Shown here piece after piece: positions 42,713-51,495 of a stretch of 54,058 bases of DNA (positions are counted from its first letter, which is position 1; each line of letters starts with the position of its first letter). The notes below the pieces were generated by a model. That model ran no database searches, was not told the origin of the DNA, and was given only the letters and a program-made list of their open reading frames with translations. Source of the DNA: Anaerolineae bacterium (GTDB lineage Bacteria > Chloroflexota > Anaerolineae > Aggregatilineales > UBA3940); NCBI GenBank assembly GCA_016928235.1, contig JAFGLD010000211.1, positions 1-54,058 on the forward strand, written 5' to 3'. The translations under genes were made by a program, and so were the position numbers.

Positions 42713-43046
42713 CGATTGCTCCCTGATCGAAAATCATACTCACGCGAAAGAAGTAAACAACACCGCGAGTATAACAAACCGGACGAGCGTTGGACAGCAT
42801 TCCCAATTGTGAATGCCCGGCTCTGGATCCTTCATTCTTTCGTGACGCATAGGGCCTTTTCATTCTTGCGGTTTGCCGGTCTGCCAACTGGCCACTCTCC
42901 TACCCCTGAGCAAATACTGATAACCTTTGCACGCGAACAAGGTAAATTGCTTTCTGGTAGCAATAAAAACAGGTTGGTATAATCCCGCCGTTTGAAGGCA
43001 ATGCGCAACACGCCCGCTAATGCTTACTATCCGACAGGTAATAGAC
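42713..43046. other. spacer between the divergent GT39 and DUF3048 genes
   Basis: No gene is supported. It should hold promoters for both flanking genes. A perfect TATAAT lies at 42978-42983, 64 bases before the DUF3048 ATG, but no matching -35 box is seen 16-18 bases upstream. Confidence 0.45.
42978..42983 (+). promoter_or_regulatory. TATAAT hexamer, possible -10 box for the DUF3048 gene
   Basis: Exact -10 consensus 63 bases upstream of the preferred ATG. The -35 region is not recognisable, so confidence is low. Confidence 0.3.
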
Positions 43047-44294
43047 ATGCGCTCTGTAAAACATCTCCTACTTCCTTTGCTTGCGATACTGGCTTCCGGA
43101 ATCGCTTGCAATCTCAATCCGCAGCCGGCTACACCGACCGCAACACCGGCCCAGATTGTTATCCCAACACCAACGGTCGAGACACCGCCTCCAGCGGAAA
43201 CCGATGCCGCGGTCACACCCACGATTCCTGGGCCGTTTGGGCCGGGTGGTTTCCCCGCGGACGTTAACCCGTTGACCGGGTTGGTTGTCAGCGATCCGAA
43301 TGTCTTGAACCGGCGCCCCTTGTTAGTCAAAGTGAGCAATGAGAAGCCCGATGTGCGTCCACAAAGTGGTCTCTCCTTTGCCGATCATGTCTGGGAATAC
43401 CAGATGGAAGGCATGGGACTGACACGCTACACGGCAGTCTTTTACGGTCAGACGCCAGAGCGAGCGGGATCTGTACGCAGCGCCCGTCTGATCGACGTCG
43501 AACACTTGATGGATATGTATGGCGGCATTCTGGTCTATTCTGGTGGCAGCAGCAATCGTCATGCACCCGGAACACCGCCGCGTATCAACGAGCTGATCGG
43601 AGCGGCTCCCTGGGTTCAACGTGTTGTTACCCAAGACTATATTCCGGCTGTTGGTGTATCTTACTCAGAACCCTATTTCCGGCGCCTGGACTATCCAAAA
43701 GCCAGCATCGATGATTATCAGAAGCTATTTGCCATTCCGGCTGAGATATGGAAACTGGCCGCTGAAAAGAAAATCAACGACCGTCCCAATCTTGATGGGC
43801 TGTATTTCGATTACACTCCTCCGCCAGGCGGTGTGCAGACCAATGAGGCCAGTATCGATTACATGGGCAAGGGGCCCAAGCGTACCTGGCGTTGGGATGC
43901 AGGGTCAGGCCGTTGGTTGAATTCAATGGAGGATCAGCAGTTCAACGTTCCGGATGCGCCGGAAAAGGATTTACTGACCGGGCAACAGCTTGCCTTTGAT
44001 AACGTGGTTATTTTGCATGCCTTTATCTATGATGGCGACTTCTTGGAAGATGAGAAGAATAATCTTCCATCTCTGCATGTCAACCTGGATCAGGATCAAT
44101 GGGGCTTTCCTGCCCGGATTACGTTGCTGCGCGATGGGATGCGTTTCGAAGGTACCTGGCAGCGCAATCTCGGTGAGGGAATGATCCGGTTGCTGGATGC
44201 CAACGGCAATCCCATGGCCTTGAAGCCCGGAACGATCTGGTTCCAAACAGTGTCGAATAACGTAGCCAAGCCGGAAGTTGTTTTATTGCCGTGA
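43047..44294 (+). CDS. DUF3048 lipoprotein, paralogue 1
   Basis: 415-aa exported protein with a lipobox (LASGIAC, Cys near 19) and a Thr/Pro-rich linker (TPTATPAQIVIPTP). The DUF3048 (YerB-like) domain follows: NPLTGLVVSDPNVLNRRPL, VKVSNEKPDVRPQSGLSFAD, WEYQMEGMGLTRYTA, PERAGSVRSARLIDVEHL, and a C-terminal part with WKLAAEKK and RWLNSMEDQQFN. Function unknown; it is probably lipid-anchored on the outer face of the membrane. The ATG at 43047 is used because the frame upstream (43020) encodes no signal peptide. The next gene downstream, after 409 bases, is its paralogue. Confidence 0.88.
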   Translation: MRSVKHLLLPLLAILASGIACNLNPQPATPTATPAQIVIPTPTVETPPPAETDAAVTPTIPGPFGPGGFPADVNPLTGLVVSDPNVLNRRPLLVKVSNEKPDVRPQSGLSFADHVWEYQMEGMGLTRYTAVFYGQTPERAGSVRSARLIDVEHLMDMYGGILVYSGGSSNRHAPGTPPRINELIGAAPWVQRVVTQDYIPAVGVSYSEPYFRRLDYPKASIDDYQKLFAIPAEIWKLAAEKKINDRPNLDGLYFDYTPPPGGVQTNEASIDYMGKGPKRTWRWDAGSGRWLNSMEDQQFNVPDAPEKDLLTGQQLAFDNVVILHAFIYDGDFLEDEKNNLPSLHVNLDQDQWGFPARITLLRDGMRFEGTWQRNLGEGMIRLLDANGNPMALKPGTIWFQTVSNNVAKPEVVLLP

Positions 44295-44365
44295 TATAGC
44301 TTTTCAGGACATCTTGGTGCTGACAGGAGACATAGCTTGCTCAGAGCATGATCTGAAAAGCTATA
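44295..44365. repeat. TAGCTTTTCAG inverted-repeat element, copy 2
   Basis: Perfect 13-bp arms TATAGCTTTTCAG/CTGAAAAGCTATA starting one base after the DUF3048 stop codon. Copy 1 is at 14257-14338. It might also act as a terminator, but no T-run follows the right arm. Confidence 0.6.
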
Positions 44366-44399
44366 GCTCAGGTGCCGGGAGAAGATCGTAGTCAACCGG

Positions 44400-44418
44400 G
44401 CGGGTCTCAGACCCGCCC
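44400..44418. repeat. GGGCGGGTC/GACCCGCCC palindrome
   Basis: Perfect 8-bp or longer arms with a three-base loop in the DUF3048 spacer, another of the short GC-rich palindromes in this DNA. Confidence 0.5.
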
Positions 44419-44644
44419 CTGCTGCAATTTATCACCAGAGAATATATGGGGCAGATTGAAATCCGACCGTCATGCCGCAGTATAAACGCCGAGAGATGCT
44501 CAAGCACGCCCCGCTTCTCCTGGTTGAGCCTACTTGCTGAATTTTTGTTTATTGCCTATCGACCATCACTGTGTTTAAGAGATCTGTCGGTGATCAAGAC
44601 GCTCTCCAGCAGGAAAGCAAATAGCAAATAGCCAAGAATATCTG

Positions 44645-44679
44645 ACTCGTCGCTCGTCGCCCATCATCCATCGCTAATC
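44645..44679. repeat. heptamer repeat tract
   Basis: Five units: ACTCGTC, GCTCGTC, GCCCATC, ATCCATC, GCTAATC. It lies in the DUF3048 spacer, which otherwise (44295-44703) holds no gene. Confidence 0.6.
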
Positions 44680-44703
44680 ACTACTTTCAGAGGAGACAAG
44701 CTT

Positions 44704-45891
44704 TTGAGGTTTCATTCTTTTATAATCGCATTCTTAATGTTTACATTGGTAGCTTGCTCATCGCAGACTGCAGTGGGTGATTGCCCTCCATGTCCAACGT
44801 GCAACCCAGAGAAACCAACGGAAACTCCGGTTACAGAATCGGCCCCAGCACTGGTCAATACGCCGACGCTCGCGTCCCGTGCCCCCCTGGCTGGGGCAAC
44901 CCCAATGCCGGACGGCTACAACCCATTGACCGGCCAGATCGTCAATGACCTCGCCGTGTTGAAGCGCCGGCCATTGGTCGTCAAGATCAGCAACGAATCA
45001 CCGGAAGTGCGCCCACAGAGTGGCCTATCCTTTGCCGATCATGTCTGGGAATACCAGATGGAGGGTTTCGAGCAAACCCGCTATACGGCCATCTACTATA
45101 GCCGCGCGCCGGAGCGAGCAGGATCGGTGCGCAGCGTCCGCATGATCGATGTCGAGCATCTTGTCCCGATGTATGATGGGCTGCTGGTCTATTCGGGATG
45201 CAGTATCGGCATGTGCTACCGGCTCTCTATCACCCCCTGGTTCGATCGGGCGTTCAGAGAGACTTTGGAAAAAGATTTCCTGGTACGGATGCCCGATTTC
45301 CCAAGGCCGGGGACGAACCGTTACCACACGCTCTTTTCAGTTCCGGATGCAGTTTGGGAAGAAGCTGATGCGCGCGGCGTGAACCAGGCGCCGGTGATTA
45401 TCCGCTCGTTGGTGTTTGGCAGCGATCTTCCGGAGAACGGCATTTCAACCACCGACTTTGTCATCGATTATCCTGGTCTGGGCCCCCTTCATCACTGGCA
45501 ATATGTTTATGACACACAACGCTGGTACAGCTTTACCGAGGATCAACGAATGCGTGATGATGAAGCACCGGATATCGATATGCTGACCAACAAGCAGATT
45601 GCCTTCGACAACATCGTGCTGATCTATGCCGAGCACTATCTGGCCGATTTTATTGAAGACGAGCCCAACCAGCTGGCGTCTGTGGGAATCAATTTACAAG
45701 GTCACGGGGATGCTGTGCTGATGCGCGATGGCAAACGTTACAACTGTCGCTGGATTCGGGAGGGTTCTGAAGAGATGATCGCCCTGGTAGATTTCGACAA
45801 CAACCCAATTCCGCTCAAGCCCGGCACAGTCTGGTTTAATATTTTTTCGTCAAACATGTACCAGCCTGAAGTCTCGTTCAGCTCTCGCTAG
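44704..45891 (+). CDS. DUF3048 lipoprotein, paralogue 2
   Basis: 395-aa relative of the preceding gene. Signal peptide with lipobox (TLVACSS; Cys near 19), a cysteine-rich patch CPPCPTC and a Thr/Pro linker, then NPLTGQIVNDLAVLKRRPL, SNESPEVRPQSGLSFAD, WEYQMEGFEQTRYTA, PERAGSVRSVRMIDVEHL and the closing PLKPGTVWFN. Function unknown. It starts at TTG (44704) with AGAGGAGA upstream, a good ribosome site. The tandem arrangement suggests duplication; divergence is substantial, so they are probably not redundant. Confidence 0.87.
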   Translation: MRFHSFIIAFLMFTLVACSSQTAVGDCPPCPTCNPEKPTETPVTESAPALVNTPTLASRAPLAGATPMPDGYNPLTGQIVNDLAVLKRRPLVVKISNESPEVRPQSGLSFADHVWEYQMEGFEQTRYTAIYYSRAPERAGSVRSVRMIDVEHLVPMYDGLLVYSGCSIGMCYRLSITPWFDRAFRETLEKDFLVRMPDFPRPGTNRYHTLFSVPDAVWEEADARGVNQAPVIIRSLVFGSDLPENGISTTDFVIDYPGLGPLHHWQYVYDTQRWYSFTEDQRMRDDEAPDIDMLTNKQIAFDNIVLIYAEHYLADFIEDEPNQLASVGINLQGHGDAVLMRDGKRYNCRWIREGSEEMIALVDFDNNPIPLKPGTVWFNIFSSNMYQPEVSFSSR

Positions 45892-45958
45892 ATTTGAGGA
45901 GACAGCGTTTTGCGATCTTGTGTGACTGCACATAACATCGAGTAATGCAGGCGAGTTT

Positions 45959-46570
45959 TTATGGTGATGTCGCAGCGGAGCCGGTCATCTCGACCGGCTC
46001 CGCCTTTTGGGTCGGATCTTTATGCCGGTCATTCATCCATAAATCGATCATTAACAGAGCTGCCCCAACAACAATAGCATGATCGGCAAAATTCGAGACG
46101 TTGGAAAATGTTGGCGTGAGCCGGACATGGACATAGTCTGTGACATATCCCAGTCTGAGACGATCGAGCGCATTATTGCTGACTGCCCCACCAATGATCA
46201 TGGCAACGCCCAGGCGGGAGAGCCACGCATAGGTTGGCAGTTTAGGATAGCTGATGACAAATACCACAATGGCAACAATAGCCACCACCAGAATCGCATT
46301 GGAAGCCTGCGACAGCATACCGAGAGCAGCCCCTGTATTCTGACTGTACGTAATGCGGACCAAGCCGGCAATCTCTGGAATAGGTTCCCATGATTGTCCC
46401 AACAGCAGCCGACTGGTAACCAGCATTTTGGCCGTCTGGTCGATCCCGATGACCACCCCAGCCACGATGAGCAAAAGGCCCCACTGTTGAAATAACGCCA
46501 CCAAGGAGCGCGATTGCCCGGCCGCAGATTCTGTTGACTGTGACACGCTTTGTGATTCTTGTTCGAGCAT
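45959..46570 (-). CDS. lspA: lipoprotein signal peptidase
   Basis: Integral membrane aspartyl protease that cleaves prolipoproteins at the lipobox Cys after lipid attachment. The ~203-aa protein has four helices and the LspA motifs IDQTAKML, SQNTGAALGM, IGGAVSNNALDRLRLGYVTDYVHV (first catalytic Asp) and SNFADHAIVVG (second catalytic Asp). N- and C-terminal tails are longer than usual. Start is uncertain: the frame reaches TTG at 46606; I use ATG at 46570, though its GAGGTGG site is rather far upstream. Several lipobox proteins in this window (DUF3048 pair, beta-lactamase-fold protein) would be substrates. Confidence 0.92.
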   Translation of the reverse strand: MLEQESQSVSQSTESAAGQSRSLVALFQQWGLLLIVAGVVIGIDQTAKMLVTSRLLLGQSWEPIPEIAGLVRITYSQNTGAALGMLSQASNAILVVAIVAIVVFVISYPKLPTYAWLSRLGVAMIIGGAVSNNALDRLRLGYVTDYVHVRLTPTFSNVSNFADHAIVVGAALLMIDLWMNDRHKDPTQKAEPVEMTGSAATSP

Positions 46571-46636
46571 GACATTAGGATAGCCCACCTCGTTTAGCTT
46601 TGCCAAATTGTCTGCTAAATGCCGACGGTTGAACGC

Positions 46637-47092
46637 CTACATTTCCCCGGTAGGCTGTAGCAGGTCAAAGCCGGTTGCCGGATCGGGCAGCCGGCGTCCT
46701 GGTGTCTGTGTCAGCTCCCACACAATCACCTCTAACACGTGCCACACTTTGACGCCGCGCCGGACGCAGCCGGTGGTCGTCTCTTCTTCCCGGCCACAAG
46801 CAAGGTGCATGTGCAGGATGGGCTGTCCATTGGCATCGGGGAATAATGTACCGGCCCCCGTCACTTCGCGCACATTCCCGAGTACCCGCTCCATGGGGAT
46901 GATGATCTGACTGCGGCCTTGCTCCGGCCCAACCACCAGCTTGCTTCCAATATCCGCGCCGCCCACTGCGATGAGCGCTGCCGAGTCTATCCCCTGCTCT
47001 TGGGCAAATGCTTCGATGCTTTCATGCAAAATATCGCCATCTTCTAGCCGCAGGACAAAGATACGGCCCGGTTTCGCTTCAGAATACTTCAT
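46637..47092 (-). CDS. PPC/DUF296-domain protein
   Basis: 151-aa protein of the plants-and-prokaryotes-conserved domain. It shows FVLRLEDGDILHESI, IDSAALIAVGGAD, GTLFPDANGQPILHMHLACG (His pair, likely metal ligands) and RGVKVWHVLEVIVWEL. Bacterial members trimerise; function is not established, and in plants the domain mediates protein contacts within AT-hook factors. The ATG has a perfect AAGGAGG site. It lies 31 bases upstream of the longest lspA frame on the same strand, so it may be co-transcribed with lspA. Confidence 0.88.
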   Translation of the reverse strand: MKYSEAKPGRIFVLRLEDGDILHESIEAFAQEQGIDSAALIAVGGADIGSKLVVGPEQGRSQIIIPMERVLGNVREVTGAGTLFPDANGQPILHMHLACGREEETTTGCVRRGVKVWHVLEVIVWELTQTPGRRLPDPATGFDLLQPTGEM

Positions 47093-47761
47093 GCTTATCC
47101 TCCTTGATATCCAGACGATCTGCTAACCAGTATCGCGGTGTCAGTAACCCCATAGTCGCCGGCCTGGCCGCTCTGCCACCTGGTGGATCATGACCTTCGC
47201 CATAAACCAAGTAGCATGAAACGATCGGCACGACTATCGCCATGATAGTGTGGAGTAGGCGATTCCACCACAAGGCCGGCACTGGCAAGTATTGCGTTCC
47301 ATTCATGCTGCTGCCCTATAGCTGGAGGCAGCATCGATGTCTCTGAGAGTATCCATCGTTCGAAGTCCTGAGGTGACAGTAGCTAAGGGCTACACAGGCA
47401 TGGCAGCTTGTCAAGACCTTATTCTAGGATGGTAATGCCGGCGATGTCAACACAGACTCTTCTTATACCATCGCTGCCGCATGGAAGGGTTGATGGACGG
47501 ACTGTGGACGGACAAGGGAAGGCGAAAGCCTGCCCCAGGATTGGAAATGCGTGCGACGCAGTGTGTGCACGCAAAACATGTCGGGCGGCATCTGCCATTT
47601 TCTGATCAACCACCGCCGGGCTCGCAGATAACGATGGTGAACCCGGCGCCAAAGTCCAGGTATGTGCAAAGTCGAGCTGATAGCAATCTCTGGTCGACCA
47701 GAACAGCATTCTGAGTAAAATTGATGATATTGATCATCATCTACAAGATAAGGTGGGTCGA
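47093..47761. other. 669-bp spacer before recJ
   Basis: No gene is supported. Short open frames on the minus strand (for example 47079-47306, with one hydrophobic stretch) have no family resemblance, and the one at 47306 overlaps the strong ribosome site of the PPC gene. A GCTGCC/GGCAGC inverted repeat lies near 47310-47332. Confidence 0.5.
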
Positions 47762-50053
47762 ATGAATTGGTTGCTTCCTTCTGATGTAACAGCCAGTCAG
47801 GCGCTGCGGGAGAGCATCGGGGGTCATCCGCTGGTGGCGGACATTCTCGCGCGGCGCGGGCTCGACAATCTCGATGTGGTCCAGGCTTTCCTCGATCCGG
47901 CTCACTACAAACCGGCACCCCCCGGCGACATTCCCGATCTCGACATCGCTGCCTCGCGACTCTTGGAAGCAGTCCGGCAGGGCGAGCACATCCTGGTCTG
48001 GGGAGACTTCGATGTCGACGGGCAGACATCGACCGCCCTACTGGTTGACGCGCTGCGTGATTTGGGAGCCAGGGTGAGCTATCACATCCCGCTGCGTCTG
48101 GTTCACAGTCACGGCGTTCATGTCGATGTCCTGAGAGGCTACATCGAGCAGGGTGTCCGGCTGGTACTGACCTGTGACACGGGTGTCGATGCGCATGAGG
48201 TTGCCAGGCTGGCCCGCGAAGCCGGCGTGACACTGCTTATCACCGATCACCACGCGCTGCCCGAGACACTCCCTGACGCGCCCGCGGTCGTCAACCCACA
48301 GCGATTGCCGGAGGGCCACCCCCTGCGCGATCTGCCGGGCGTGGGCGTCGCCTACAAGCTAATCGAGGCGCTGTACGACCTGGCTGGTAGAGGCGGGGAG
48401 GAGCATCGCTTCCTCGACCTGGTGGCACTGGGCATCGTGGCCGATGTTGCCGCGCAGCGTCACGATACGCGCTACCTGCTCCAAACAGGCATCGAATCGC
48501 TGCGCAACCCGCAGCGCCTGGGTCTTCAGGCTTTAATGCGCTCGGCCAAGGTCGATCCCGCCAATCTGTCGGCTTCTACCATCGGCTATCAGGTTGGTCC
48601 GCGCCTCAATGCGCTGGGGCGATTGGACGATGCTCGCCTGTCGGTCGAGCTGTTGACTACTCACGATGAGCCTCATGCGCAGCAGATCGCTGCGCAGTTG
48701 GAACTGCTCAATACCCGGCGCAAGCAGATCGAGGATCAGATTGCCGCCGCGGCGCAGGAGCAGATCGCCAAAGACCCATCGCTGCTCGACTTCGAGGTGT
48801 TGGTGCTCGATAGCCCGCACTGGCATGCCGGTGTTGTCGGCATCGTGGCCTCCCGCCTGGCTGATCAGTATCAGCGCCCGGTTGTCCTCTTGATCTCCCC
48901 CGAAGGGAGCCCGGCGCGCGGATCGGCGCGCTCGGTTCCCGGTGTCAACATCGTGGCTGCTTTTGCGGCTAACGAGCACCTGCTGCTGAGTTATGGCGGT
49001 CATGCCGGCGCGGCAGGTTTATCGATGGATGCTGCCCTGATCCCCCAGTTCCGCCGGCAACTCTCCACTGTCGTCAGCGAGACTCGCGACCCTGACATCA
49101 TCGAAGGCCGGTCTGTCGACGCTGTTGTCTCGCTGGGCGATCTGACGATGGAGCTGACCGAGGAGCTTGACCGCCTGGCGCCTTTTGGCGAAGGCAACCC
49201 GCCCATCACATTGATGATCCCCAATCTCAGATTAACCGCCCATACCGCATTTGGGGTTGGCGGGCGGCACCGCCGCCTGACTGTCGAAGACAGCCAGGGC
49301 GCCGGCGCCACACTGATCTGGTGGCGAGGCAGCGATTATCCATTGCCAGGAGATGCCTTCGATGTGCTACTGGTGCCGCATGTCAATGACTACAAAGGGA
49401 TGCGCTCGATGCAGTTGGAGTGGGTCGACAGCCGCCCACTGCCCGGCGCAGTCATCGACACAGGTCCACGTTACAACCTGGTCGATCTACGGCGAGAGGC
49501 CGGGCCGGAACCGGTACTACCAGTCGAAGGCCTGATCTGGGCGGAAGCGACGGATGACGATCTCCCACCCGCATTACAAGAAAGAGCGATTACGCGCCTG
49601 AACGCTGCTCCCTGCCAAACGCTGATCATCTGGACATCCCCGCCCGGCCCCCAAGAGCTGATCCAGATGCTTGATAAGACCAGGGCGCGGGACATCCATG
49701 TACTGGCGCGTGATGCTCATATTGGTTCGCCGGCGGCATTCCTAGAGCGACTGGCGGGACTGGTGAAATATGCGCAGCACAACTACAACGGAGAGATATC
49801 GGTGCTGCATCTGGCCTGCGCAACAGCACAGCGTGAGGTAGTCGTCCGGCGAGGGATCGAGTGGCTGGCAGCCAGGGGACAACTGCGCATCGAGTGGCTG
49901 GATGGGGATCGCGCTCGTCTGGCGGCAGGCGGAGCGCCGGACGAGGCTGTGCTCAATCCGCTGCAAGATGCGATCCGGGCACTGCTGGCTGAGACATCGG
50001 CCTATCGAGCCTACTTCTGCCGGGCCAACCTGGCATCGATCTTCAAGGAGTGA
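47762..50053 (+). CDS. recJ: single-stranded-DNA-specific exonuclease
   Basis: About 763 aa. RecJ degrades ssDNA 5' to 3' in recombinational and mismatch repair. It is a DHH-family phosphoesterase: GDFDVDGQTSTALLVDALRDLG (motif I as DFDVDG instead of the usual DxDADG), CDTGVDAHE, ITDHHALPE with DHH at 162-164, then the DHHA1-like GVVGIVASRLADQYQRP and SYGGHAGAAGLSM and an OB-fold-like region. A ~200-aa C-terminal extension (PGPQELIQMLDKTRARD onwards) follows. The ATG at 47762 has AAGGTGG five bases upstream. It precedes a repeat-filled spacer. Confidence 0.95.
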   Translation: MNWLLPSDVTASQALRESIGGHPLVADILARRGLDNLDVVQAFLDPAHYKPAPPGDIPDLDIAASRLLEAVRQGEHILVWGDFDVDGQTSTALLVDALRDLGARVSYHIPLRLVHSHGVHVDVLRGYIEQGVRLVLTCDTGVDAHEVARLAREAGVTLLITDHHALPETLPDAPAVVNPQRLPEGHPLRDLPGVGVAYKLIEALYDLAGRGGEEHRFLDLVALGIVADVAAQRHDTRYLLQTGIESLRNPQRLGLQALMRSAKVDPANLSASTIGYQVGPRLNALGRLDDARLSVELLTTHDEPHAQQIAAQLELLNTRRKQIEDQIAAAAQEQIAKDPSLLDFEVLVLDSPHWHAGVVGIVASRLADQYQRPVVLLISPEGSPARGSARSVPGVNIVAAFAANEHLLLSYGGHAGAAGLSMDAALIPQFRRQLSTVVSETRDPDIIEGRSVDAVVSLGDLTMELTEELDRLAPFGEGNPPITLMIPNLRLTAHTAFGVGGRHRRLTVEDSQGAGATLIWWRGSDYPLPGDAFDVLLVPHVNDYKGMRSMQLEWVDSRPLPGAVIDTGPRYNLVDLRREAGPEPVLPVEGLIWAEATDDDLPPALQERAITRLNAAPCQTLIIWTSPPGPQELIQMLDKTRARDIHVLARDAHIGSPAAFLERLAGLVKYAQHNYNGEISVLHLACATAQREVVVRRGIEWLAARGQLRIEWLDGDRARLAAGGAPDEAVLNPLQDAIRALLAETSAYRAYFCRANLASIFKE

Positions 50054-50163
50054 CATGTGGATCGTCTTGCAAAGAAAGCACGGCTTGGTATCGGCGAGCC
50101 TGCTGGTGAGGGTCGAGAACGCCGGAGGCACAAAGACATTCGAAGGGCGCGCGAGCCTGAAAT

Positions 50164-50222
50164 GCCCAATACCATCCCGGCCCAATCCGGCGCCAGGGGA
50201 AATCGTTGGGGCGAGATGCATA
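50164..50222 (+). repeat. GGGGAAATCGTTGGGG dispersed repeat, copy 1
   Basis: A ~58-bp block (GCCCAAT ... CGAGATGCATA) that is largely identical to the reverse complement of 53969-54025, including a 25-base identical core CAGGGGAAATCG + TTGGGGCGAGATG. It lies between recJ and repeat element copy 3; the spacer 50054-50426 has no gene. Confidence 0.7.
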
Positions 50223-50240
50223 AGTAGTCGTGTCAGGAAA

Positions 50241-50412
50241 GTATCTTCTCAAAAAAGCAAGGGAAACTCTCGGCAAGAGAAACCGGGTTTTTCCTTCCGC
50301 AAGAACGGCACAGGGTTGATGCCGCTTTCGCAGTCAGGACGTCAGGACGGCCTGTTCAACAACGAAAAACCCGGTTTCCGGATGGGCGTCCCCCTGATTA
50401 TTGAGAAGATAC
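50241..50412. repeat. GTATCTTCTC terminal-inverted-repeat element, copy 3 (172 bp)
   Basis: Left end GTATCTTCTC then divergent; right end CCCCTGATTATTGAG + AAGATAC. Nested inside is an inverted repeat with perfect 15-bp arms GAAACCGGGTTTTTC (50279-50293) and its complement (50364-50378). TCAGGA occurs beside both ends. Confidence 0.65.
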
Positions 50413-50426
50413 TCAGGATGCCCAGG

Positions 50427-50870
50427 CTATCGAGAGATATCTTCGACTTCTTCGGGGATGTTTTTGGATAGTCGGATAAAGGCAGAAAGGATATCAGATG
50501 TGGTTATAATGCCGATCAATGTCTCACTGCGCATGACGGGCAGGCTGCTGATATGATGGGAAAGCATCAGGCGGGCGGCTTCGTCAGCTGACGCGTCCGG
50601 CTCGACCACAATCGGGGCCGGAGTCATCACGCGCCGAACCAGGATATTTTGTGCAGTATTGTTGTTTCGCCAATCTTCCGGGGGAGTGGCCGGAGAATTC
50701 AGTGCTATGCGGCAATCGCGATCTGAAATGATACCGATAACATGCCCATCTGAGCCGGTCACGGGAATATGATGGCACCCGGAGCTTTCCATAACCCCCA
50801 ATGCGTCCCGTAATGTCCGGTCCTGGCAGATAGTTACCGGGTTAGCAGTCATAATGTCAGCTACATTCAT
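50427..50870 (-). CDS. tandem CBS-domain protein
   Basis: 147-aa protein with two CBS motifs (VADIMTANPVTICQDRTLRDALGVMESSGCHHIPVT split as two blocks, with VIGIISDRD closing the first; VRRVMTPAPIVVEPDASADEAARLMLSHHISSLPV and LIGIITTSDIL the second). CBS pairs bind adenosine nucleotides and act as energy sensors for partner proteins. No fused effector is present, so the partner is unknown. The ATG at 50870 has AAGG seven bases upstream; the frame extends to 50939 but the extra residues are not CBS-like. Confidence 0.9.
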   Translation of the reverse strand: MNVADIMTANPVTICQDRTLRDALGVMESSGCHHIPVTGSDGHVIGIISDRDCRIALNSPATPPEDWRNNNTAQNILVRRVMTPAPIVVEPDASADEAARLMLSHHISSLPVMRSETLIGIITTSDILSAFIRLSKNIPEEVEDISR

Positions 50871-51015
50871 GGCAAACCTTGTTTGGCATTCTCTAAATTG
50901 TTCACTCCTATACCCGTATACAATATAACCTTTTGCCAAGACGTTGGTATCACAAGATCAGTGATAGATGTCATATCATAATCGCCAGCCATAACTACTC
51001 AGCTATCAGCTTTCG

Positions 51016-51380
51016 CTCGATGATCAAGTTTTTGCTCTTCATGGTTTAAGTGATCAGTTTTTGTCACAAAACAACCACCGGGGGCATCCATTGGGTTCAC
51101 AGGTCATACCTGTCAACTTAAGGGTATATTTGAAGTGAGACGGTAATATAAATGATTTGACATAGGCACCCAATGATGTGATCAAGTGTCCTTTCTGTGT
51201 CAGTAGGAGGCGTCGAGCGTGATAGGTGGTCCCGCTTTCACGGGAATGACGGGGTTGGCCAGGGTATTGCCATGCCAGGGAAACTCAACGCGAGCGGAAC
51301 GAATGTGCAAACATAACAGATGGAGACGATGTCAGATTTTAAACTGATCACCTATCAATGTTAACAACTGGATCATCGAG
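51016..51380. repeat. fold-back element, copy 2 (365 bp)
   Basis: Left end CTCGATGATCAAG ..., right end inverted with one early mismatch (CTCGATGATCCAG). The right end, read inverted, matches copy 1 (15888) over about 40 bases, including GTTAACAT and AGGTGATCAG. No flanking duplication is evident for this copy. Confidence 0.55.
51227..51250. repeat. GTCATTCCCGC palindromic repeat, copy 4 (degenerate)
   Basis: TCCCGC ... ACGGGAATGAC, with only a short surviving left arm, inside the fold-back element. Confidence 0.5.
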
Positions 51381-51495
51381 TGTCAGCTACCAGGCAGTTG
51401 ACAGATCCACATTGATGGTATGATCATCATATCGTCAGAATGATACCTGAATGGTTATCCCAACCATAGGCGATCTGGGTAGCCGGAGAAAGAAG

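Larger units (their letters stand above)
50871..51495. other. 625-bp spacer containing a fold-back element
   Basis: No gene is supported. It holds the fold-back element copy 2 (51016-51380) and, inside it, palindrome copy 4 (51227-51250). Promoters for the divergent CBS and beta-lactamase-fold genes must be here but are not obvious. Confidence 0.55.

Noticed and set aside
47079..47306. 75-aa minus-strand frame with one hydrophobic stretch upstream of the PPC-domain gene
   Set aside because: It overlaps the strong ribosome site and start of the PPC gene by 14 bases and resembles no family; could be a small membrane protein but unsupported.
47419..47709. 96-aa minus-strand frame before recJ
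   Set aside because: No motif and no ribosome site; looks like translated spacer.
50054..50163. Possible 3' remnant of a gene after recJ
   Set aside because: No frame with recognisable similarity; treated as spacer.
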